The notes under the pieces: generated by a model | Databases searched by the model: none | What the model saw: the letters and a program-made list of their open reading frames with translations, nothing else | Told to the model about the DNA's origin: nothing | Shown here: in pieces, positions 57,591 through 64,000 of the stretch | How positions within the stretch are numbered: the first letter of the stretch is position 1 | Layout: each line of letters begins with the position of its first letter | Program-made: the position numbers and the translations under genes | Assembly: GCF_905220415.1 (NCBI RefSeq) | Contig: NC_059558.1 | Span: 3,112,501 to 3,176,500, forward strand | Origin: Colias croceus | Taxonomy: Eukaryota > Arthropoda > Insecta > Lepidoptera > Pieridae | DNA: 64,000 nucleotides | Reading direction: 5' to 3'

Positions 57591-58216
57591 ATATACTGGG
57601 TTCTTGCCTAAATGTATACCTACCTAATATTGTATTGTCTGTTCCTAAATATTTTATAGATTTCTTGTTAGTTACATTAACTCGTGCCGTAGTTATATAG
57701 TATAAACATCTCAGAAATATAATTAAATTGACGAAATAGCAAAAGAAGATTGTCGTTTTTATATTGTGTTTAAGGTTTCCTCAAAAAAGACTAACTAAAC
57801 AATTTATGTAAAGCCTCATTTGGATACTTTAAAAGCCGTTCAACTTCGTAAGGTCATGTTTTTAGAAATACATTTTTTTTTTCTATTTAATCATATCAAT
57901 ATGTAGTAAGTACTTTTACTATACGGAAATATATTTTTCTTGATAAAAATAGCTACTTATCTGACTTAAAAAAATGAAATTATACTACCCTAAACGGTAG
58001 TACTTGTCTACAAATATAACAGAAACTCGAGTACATGGTTTTAATCACGATAATGGGTGCATTTGGCTCACGATCTTGTCATTCCCACGGTATGAATAAG
58101 AAAGGTCTGTTTACGCCCAACAGCCCAAATTGTTCATTTTAGTATCAGACCTGGGAATTAATGTAGGTTTTGTAAGCATCAAGGACGATAATATAATATG
58201 AGACATTGTAACCGTA

Positions 58217-58443
58217 ACGGTGCATTTACATCAAACGAATATAGAGCTAGAGCAAGAGTATTCTTTCGTGATCTTTTAAATTAAATGAAATCTCGTATTC
58301 AGTGTTGTTCAGTTTATGAACATTGCATAGTGTATTTTCGAACGCATGAAACAATGCTCTACGCTTTTTTACGCTAAAATAATTTGATAATTGATATAGT
58401 GGGGTGAGAATGAGCATTCGCTCGTTTTATGTAAATGCACCGT
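58217..58443 (+). repeat. MITE, ACGGTGCATTTACATC family, copy 2
   Basis: It runs from ACGGTGCATTTACATCAAAC to the inverted CGTTTTATGTAAATGCACCG + T, 227 bases. It is the opposite orientation to 40853-41081. Confidence 0.88.
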
Positions 58444-59260
58444 AAGATGGTATATTACCGTAGTAGGTAGCGAAGAGAGATTCTTTTAAAGTAATGAATG
58501 TGTATGAAAAAGGAACTGGAAATAAAATTTATAGCCAGCGAGCCTAGTTGATATAGATTTACGAAGTGATTTCAAAAACTGAATAGTTTGCTAGATAATG
58601 TAAAAAGTAAATGTTTATGTATGTACATAGTGTTAAGAAGGATAGAACATTGACAACTATTTCATATATAGTCGAAATAATAAGTGAATAGGTGGCCAAA
58701 CAGGCAACAGTTATATTTTTAAGGGTTTCAAATACATTTATGATATTGCCGCCAAAAATGTGACCTATATTTCAATATGGAATTCAACCGCATTGTATTG
58801 TTCATGTGCATTCAGTCAATGCACCATGGCTTCGATGAATGCATCGTAAAGTGCATACAAAAATATAATATTAACGAGGTCAAATTCAAAGGTACGTTCA
58901 TGTGGGAATCATGGATTATTTAGAGTATATGGAGTAATGAATTTATTATAGAGTTCATTATGACGGCTTTGTCTCTTGAAAGTATTATAATAAAACTGGA
59001 ATTTCTACCAAGTAGTTCATATTTTATTAAATTTAGAAATTGTGCGCTTTGACATAAAATAAAGGTGACTCTATATAAATTCATTAAAAATCTCTATTTT
59101 TAGTAGTTTTGTTTTAGTATAGGTATTGTTTATTGATGGAAAAGGTCATAGGTTACTTTTTATTGGAATAACAAATTATAAAGAGAATTAATATATTATA
59201 TTCTGAATGCATGTTTCTTTTGTAAACTTACGTTTATCTGTACTGATTATTATCAGTATA

Positions 59261-60587
59261 TAGTCCATTGAATAAAAAGTTCTAGAGTGCGTGAGTTAGT
59301 AACGTAAGATGTTTCTTCAGAAACATGTCAAGAGTCCCTAGGTAATAAACATACTAAAACCCCGGGACACTAGGAGGAGCCCCGGAGTGGGGGGAGGGGG
59401 GAAAAGGTCCATTTTTTTCATTTTTCGCTTAAATCTCAAAAATGGTACATGTTAGAGAAAAACTTTCAAGGAAAAGTTGAAAGGCCAAAAAATTATCTAC
59501 AAGTTGTACCTAAACTATTTTTTCCTATATCCTATAGTTTCTGAGTTACACGCAGTAAAAACTGATTTTGGCTCAAACAATTTCCCCATACGATCAAAAA
59601 ATATTTCTTTCTTCCAAAAAAACTGAAATGTGCAACTTGTGACCGGTACTGATAGATTGCTCTTAATTAGGTCTATAATTGGTAAAATAAACACATTCCT
59701 CCATGGAAGCCTTTAGGAGGAATCGATTGTCAAAATATTATATTAGGGTAGTTTGAGTTACTGAGCTTGATCTTTTTATTTTTTTCTTCCAAAAAACTCA
59801 AAAGTGCAACTTGTGACCGGTACAGATGAGTTGCTCATAATTAGGTCTATCATTGATAAAAATACCAGATTCCACCACGGAGGCCTTTACGGGGAATTGA
59901 ATTTTATTAGGGTAGTTACGATACTTGAACTTTTTATTTTTTTTCTTCCAAAAAACTCAAATGTGCAACTTGTGACCGGTACTGATAGATTGCTCTTAAT
60001 TAGGTCTATGATTGGTAAAATAAACACATTCCTCCATGGAAGTCTTTAGGAGGAATCGATTGTCAAAATATTATATTAGGGTAGTTTGAGTTACTGAACT
60101 TGACCTTTTTTTTTCTTCCAAAAAACTCAAAAGTGCAACTTGTGACCGGTACAGATAGATTGCTCATAATTAGGTCTATCATTGATAAAAAAAACAGATT
60201 CCACCATGGAGGCGTTTAGGAGGTATTGAATTTATTAGAGTAGTTAGGTAAAATAAAAAGCTTTCGAATTTTTCACATTTCATGGGATGTAGCTCGAAAA
60301 CAGCTGCGAATAGAAAAAAATGGTTTGGTACAACTTGTAGATAATTTTATGGCCTTTCAACTTTTCGTAGAAAGTTTTTCTCTAACATGTACCGTTTTTG
60401 AGATTTAAGCGAAAAATGAAAAAAATGGACCTTTTCCCCCCTCCCCCCACTCAGGAGCTCCTCCTAGTGTCCCGGGGTTTTAGTATGTTTATTACCTAGG
60501 AACTCTTGACATGTTTCCGAAGAAACATCTTACGTTACTAACTCACGCACTCTAGACCCCCCTTGGAGGGACTCATTCAATGGACTA
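59261..60587. mobile_element. 1.33-kb element: ~250-bp inverted arms around an ABAB tandem array
   Basis: The outer ends TAGTCCATTGAAT and ATTCAATGGACTA, then GAGTGCGTGAGTTAGTAACG on the left and its inverse on the right, define arms of roughly 250-270 bases (to about 59520 and from about 60318). They include ACCCCGGGACACTAGGAGGA and a G/C tract. Between them, four units anchored on GTGCAACTTGTGACCGGTAC start near 59630, 59814, 59963 and 60133. A short frame at 59804-60049 crosses two units and is not a gene. Confidence 0.92.
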
Positions 60588-61305
60588 ATACTCTAACTGC
60601 TGATAGTATTATGGTTTGTTCTTAATGTTAATTGTTTAAAAAACTTATTTTATAGTCTTTGCGATTCCCTTTAAATTTGTACAACCTTACTTACGGTCAC
60701 TTCCGACGATTGTTCAAATCACGTCACAGCATTGATAACCTTTCAATTAAAATTCTTTGCGTGTCGTTTTTTAATTGGCAACTTTGAATGTTAAAATGCG
60801 TAAATGTAAGCGTATTATATTATAATGGTGATAAAATTTACTTCCGAATTACGTGAGGAGGTCGAATTAGATAAGAATCGAGAAAACTTAAAAGAAACAG
60901 CAACTTATAGACTGTATATTCAAGTCGGATGAAAACATTCAAGTTGATAAAGCATACAAATACAAAAATAATATGTAAGTATACTACAAGCATCGACTCA
61001 CGCAATTTCATCTGCTAAAATCTGATAGATCTGCTCTGATTCATTGATCTGATTGGTCTTAGTGGTCTTAGAGTAATCTAATATAATTTCCACTATGGAC
61101 TACACTACTATAAATACACATTGACTATTTATCAGGAAAGCTATTCGTTAAAAACGTACTGGCTCTTTAAACGTTATATTTCTAAGCGTTATTCTATTAT
61201 TCTGCCATTTGTCTCAGCCCCCGTGGCAATTTTTGCCTAAAATGCCAAGCACTATTTTCAGCTTTACAATGTTTGTATAGATTAATATATTTTCGTTATT
61301 TCTAG

Positions 61306-61401
61306 GAAGGCGAGGAGGATCTGGGAGACCTGTACCATGATGATGAGAACGGAGCCGCTCTGCTTATCAGGAGACACCCTAAACACGGAAAACTTGTCGT
61401 G
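61306..61401 (+). CDS. Coding exon 3 of the same gene: prodomain continuation
   Basis: This 96-base exon (32 codons, residues 203-234) lies between TTTCTAG and G|GTGAGT, phase 0 on both sides. It encodes an acidic start (EGEEDLGDLYHDDENG) followed by AALLIRRHPKHGKLVV. In venom-metalloproteinase-like and ADAMTS-like insect proteins the prodomain has this same order: a Leu-Tyr-acidic segment, 'Ala-Ala-Leu-Leu', then Gly-Lys-hydrophobic, leading into 'Gly-(Ser/Thr)-Ile-Gly-His-Asp-Leu'. That link is completed by exon 4, which supports both this short exon and the whole gene model. The family match is from memory of the motif order, not from a search. Confidence 0.82.
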
Positions 61402-61459
61402 GTGAGTTTATTTTTATCTTACTAAGGAATACAGGTTGAATTTCTGTATGTATGTATAA

Positions 61460-61680
61460 ATAGATTTCCGCCCGCGGCTTCGCCCGCGTTTGCAAAGGAA
61501 AACCCGCATAGTTCCCGTTCCCGTGGGATTTCCGGGATAAAAACTATCCTATGTATTAATCCAAGTTACCCTCTATATGTGTGCTAAATTTCATTGTAAT
61601 CGGTTCAGTAGTTTTTACGTGAAAGAGTAACGAACATCCATACATCCATACTTACAAACTTTCGCCTTTATAATATATTG
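61460..61680 (-). mobile_element. Helitron, GCGGGCGAAGCCGCGGGCGG family, in intron 3
   Basis: TTTCCGCCCGCGGCTTCGCC, CATAGTTCCCGTTCCCGTGG, GATTTCCGGGATAAAAAC and CTTTCGCCTTTATAATATA. The CTAG has decayed to ATAG. It lies 58 bases after exon 3. Confidence 0.82.
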
Positions 61681-62942
61681 TATTGTATGTATAATGTTAA
61701 GAGTTTTGTGTTTGTGTTATGTGGAGTACTAATTGAAAATAGCAACTATTAATTAGAAAAAATAATTATATAGAGCAACATAAATCTCAGATATTGTTTT
61801 ATGGGTGCATACGTTTGTTCAGTTTAGTAAATCGATTCCTGAGTATTTATGAGTGTAGTGTTTAATATCATTCTTGTCTTTGGCTGTTTTATTTGAAATA
61901 TTTTATCATACAAACTTTTAAATCAGCGTCTTAAACCTATATATACAGGAGTAAAAATTTGACTTCTATTAAAAACTCTAGGAATGAAGATAAAACTACC
62001 AATCTCTGGTAAACACCGACACATTTTAACACGCATATCTACTTTATCAACTTAACCATTCATATCTGTGACTGGGCTGGACTGTGACATGGGTACATGC
62101 CTTTCAAGACTAAAATTATGCAAATACCCATAGCTTTACATTAAACAGTGTTTAGAATGTTGATCACACACAGGTTATCCCGTGCAGAAGTCACGTAGAC
62201 AAACATAATGTGATGACATTGAAGCGTGTGTGACATTCTGACGATGGGTCCGCTTTTCAGTTTAGTGAATCGATTTATGTAGAGATTTTAATGCTTGGTG
62301 TGTTGTTTTGGCTGTTTATTAAAATAAATCTACTGAATTTTTCATCTTTACCAGTTAGTTGTAATACATGTTACGTGTACCTGAATGATGAGAGAGAAAA
62401 TAAGCTTTTTTTGTACTTAAATTTAACGAGCGTTGTAGAGTTATTTTTAGAGTACAATTGGATTTATGTTTTCTTTCATTGCTTTTAACAAGGAACAATA
62501 AATATTGACTAAAACTGTATATGTGTCAAATTCCCTCCTCGTACACTGATGTTTTTAGCATGATAAAGGTAAGGAAGGAAGGGAATAGATATAAGGATAA
62601 AGGAGATATCCATTCATAATCAAACTTTAGCGCCTTTAATTGATATTAATGAAATTTATTTAATTAATATAACACATAACATATTAAACAACCTACAACA
62701 AATTGGATCACATGCAAATATCTATAATATAAACAAATCACACATACAATAACATCTTAAAGATTCTAAAAATTGGAGTCACGTTCGCGAACTGCATCAT
62801 ATATTATCCATATAACCACAATTATATGAAACAATGGGCCTGCAAGTGGATTAAGGACAGTTGCGAAACATAGCACAATGCCGGGAAAATATTAGTCGTC
62901 CATTGTGAGTGTATGACCACGAAAACGGAATGGCGCGCTAAA

Positions 62943-63138
62943 TCTATACTAATATTCTAAAGCTGAAGATTTTGTTTGTTTGTTTGAACGCGCTAATCTC
63001 AGTTACTACTGGTCCGAGTTGAAAAATTCTTTGGGTATTAATATAGCCCAATCATCGAGGAAGGCTATAGGCTATAGATCATCTCGCTAAGACCAACAGG
63101 AGCGGAGCACTGCGGGTAAAACCGCGGAGCACAGCTAG
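62943..63138 (+). mobile_element. Helitron, Lep1-type, in intron 3
   Basis: It runs from TCTATACTAATATTCTAAAG through CCAATCATCGAGGAAGGCTA to GCGGGTAAAACCGCGGAGC and CTAG|T. Complete. Confidence 0.88.
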
Positions 63139-63224
63139 TATCTGATATTATTAACTATCAAGTTGTGATGTAGAATCATTTTTACACTTTACCTTCCAAA
63201 AATAACACCAACATATATTTACAG

Positions 63225-63360
63225 GAAGGCTCAATAGGTCACGATCTCATCATCAGGCCGATCCCCGACTCCATGACGGGCGTGGCTCCGGACGACGAAA
63301 TGTTCCTGGATCCTAGCAGTATGGCGGATATGGTGTCTATTGATACTGGCCTACCACTTG
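63225..63360 (+). CDS. Coding exon 4 of the same gene: end of prodomain; gene continues beyond window
   Basis: This exon is 136 bases (45 codons plus one base, residues 235 to about 279), from TTTACAG to CTTG|GTGAGT, leaving phase 1. It encodes EGSIGHDLIIRPIPDSMTGV and then an acidic, Met-rich region ending TGLPLG. The Gly-Ser-Ile-Gly-His-Asp-Leu-Ile-Ile-Arg-Pro-Ile-Pro string is the most diagnostic piece of the gene, because M12B propeptides of arthropod venom-metalloproteinase/ADAMTS-like enzymes carry an almost identical motif. No HExxHxxGxxH zinc site, disintegrin or thrombospondin repeat is in the window; these should lie downstream of 64000. So the protein is incomplete at its C-terminus, and whether it is an ADAM, ADAMTS or short venom-like protease cannot be decided here. 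Confidence 0.85.
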
Positions 63361-63430
63361 GTGAGTTAGCTTAGTTTGTACTAATACATAATATAGATGT
63401 ATAATGAAGCAAATATAATAAATACAATCT

Positions 63431-63628
63431 TCTTTATATATAAAACTCAAAGGTGACTGATATAGTGATCTATCAACGCACAGCCCAAACCACTGGACCT
63501 ATCGGGCTGAAATTTGGCATGCAGGTAGATGTTAGTACGTAGGCATCAGCTAAGAAAGGATTTCCCGAAATTCTTGCGGGAACGGGGGAAAACGGGGATG
63601 CACGTACAAAGTCGTGGGCGGAAGCTAA
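63431..63628 (+). mobile_element. Helitron-like, fifth family, just after exon 4
   Basis: It runs from TCTTTATATATAAAACTCAA, GGTGACTGA, through GGGCTGAAATTTGGCATGCA to GTCGTGGGCGGAAGCTAA. The final CTAG has become CTAA. It begins 70 bases after the exon 4 donor. Confidence 0.7.
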
Positions 63629-63775
63629 TAAATAATAACTGGATTTTGTAAGTAGTGTGTTAGAGACAATTATGTTAATTGTATTCTGTAGATCAGAGGG
63701 TAGGAAGAATAAGAGATTAAGGTTAAGTTGCTAAATTGTTGCAAATTGCAAATTGTTGCAGTTGCATCTGTACAG

Positions 63776-63962
63776 TCACGTGGTTTCCTCTGAAAATCAG
63801 TGCCGCAATACATTTTAATTAATGGTTGCTGCTTTGCTGACGGGGAGTCCTTTTTGCCACCATTGCTATATTTTATGTATATTTTTTTTTCCTGTTCTGA
63901 GTCTCTGTTATTAAGATTTATATTTTTGTAATTGGTGGCAAATAAAACACTTTCTATTTCTA
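63776..63962 (+). repeat. Retroelement 3' end, plus strand (TGGTGGCAAATAAAAC)
   Basis: CACGTGGTTTCCTCTGAAAA, GCTGCTTTGCTGACGGGGAG, TTGCCACCATTGCTAT and TTGGTGGCAAATAAAACAC match the inverted copy at 38893-39066. AATAAA near the right end marks it as a 3' terminus. Confidence 0.8.
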
Positions 63963-64000
63963 AATTCTACACACATATGAAAATTGAAAATGTTAGAAAT

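Larger units (their letters stand above)
52435..61305 (+). other. Intron 2 (8.9 kb) of the metalloprotease gene
   Basis: Donor GTAAGC at 52435 and acceptor TTTCTAG ending at 61305. It contains Helitron relics (53966, 55180), a MITE (56033-56222), a retroelement segment (57181-57590), a second copy of the 'ACGGTGCATTTACATC' MITE (58217-58443) and the 1.33-kb ABAB element (59261-60587). Stretches 52435-53960, 54080-55075, 57600-58215 and 60588-61305 show no feature I can name. Confidence 0.7.
61402..63224 (+). other. Intron 3 (1.8 kb) of the metalloprotease gene
   Basis: Donor GTGAGT at 61402 and acceptor TTTACAG ending at 63224. Two Helitrons on opposite strands lie inside: 61460-61680 (minus) and 62943-63138 (plus, ending only 86 bases before exon 4). 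Nothing else recognised; an open frame at 62291-62488 has no coding character. Confidence 0.72.

Noticed and set aside
59804..60049. 81-codon frame with an internal repeat (QLVTGTD...LLIRS)
   Set aside because: The repeated peptide simply reflects the tandem DNA units of the ABAB array.
1..64000. CRISPR array, operon, ribosome binding sites or phage genes
   Set aside because: Repeats lack regular spacers, introns and eukaryotic transposons dominate, and no prokaryotic gene organisation exists.

Overview
This window looks like lepidopteran (moth or butterfly) nuclear DNA. It is AT-rich, has almost no long open frames, and is crowded with repeat types known from Lepidoptera: Lep1-type Helitrons (5' TC, 3' hairpin then CTAG, inserted between A and T), further Helitron families ending in hairpin-CTAG, a tRNA-derived SINE, non-LTR retrotransposon 3' tails, a mariner element and many MITE/foldback elements. 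No prokaryotic features are present. The species cannot be named from sequence alone.

One real protein-coding gene is visible, on the + strand and running off the right edge. Its four coding exons in the window lie at 20252-20341, 51919-52434, 61306-61401 and 63225-63360. They have clean GT/AG sites and compatible phases (0, 0, 0, then 1), giving about 279 residues from the start Met. The product begins with a signal peptide and continues with the prodomain of an M12B (reprolysin/ADAM) metalloprotease, of the insect ADAMTS or venom-metalloproteinase-like type. The catalytic domain must lie beyond base 64000. An acceptor directly before the start codon shows there is at least one upstream 5' UTR exon, which I cannot place. 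The first coding intron is 31.6 kb, the second 8.9 kb and the third 1.8 kb.

Layout: 1-20 kb is upstream DNA or 5' UTR intron, with a 260-bp near-perfect palindrome (2801-3090), a degenerate mariner (4780-6032), Helitrons, direct duplications, a coding relic (13921-14163) and an intact SINE with target-site duplication (15930-16138). 20-52 kb is intron 1 with foldbacks at 20620-21191, 31970-32164, 33569-33931, 33939-34372 and 41562-42653, a 2.26-kb element with terminal inverted repeats (36176-38438), a chimeric Helitron (34466-34632), nested insertions and many retroelement tails. 52-61 kb is intron 2, whose most striking feature is a 1.33-kb element with 250-bp inverted arms enclosing an ABAB tandem array (59261-60587). 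61-64 kb holds exons 3 and 4 with Helitrons between and after them.

The other open frames, all under about 105 codons, show no recognisable domain and are treated as chance or repeat-borne, except the mariner relic. No tRNA or rRNA gene, CRISPR array or operon was found. The most unusual content is the set of structured, apparently non-autonomous elements inside one developmental-type protease gene.
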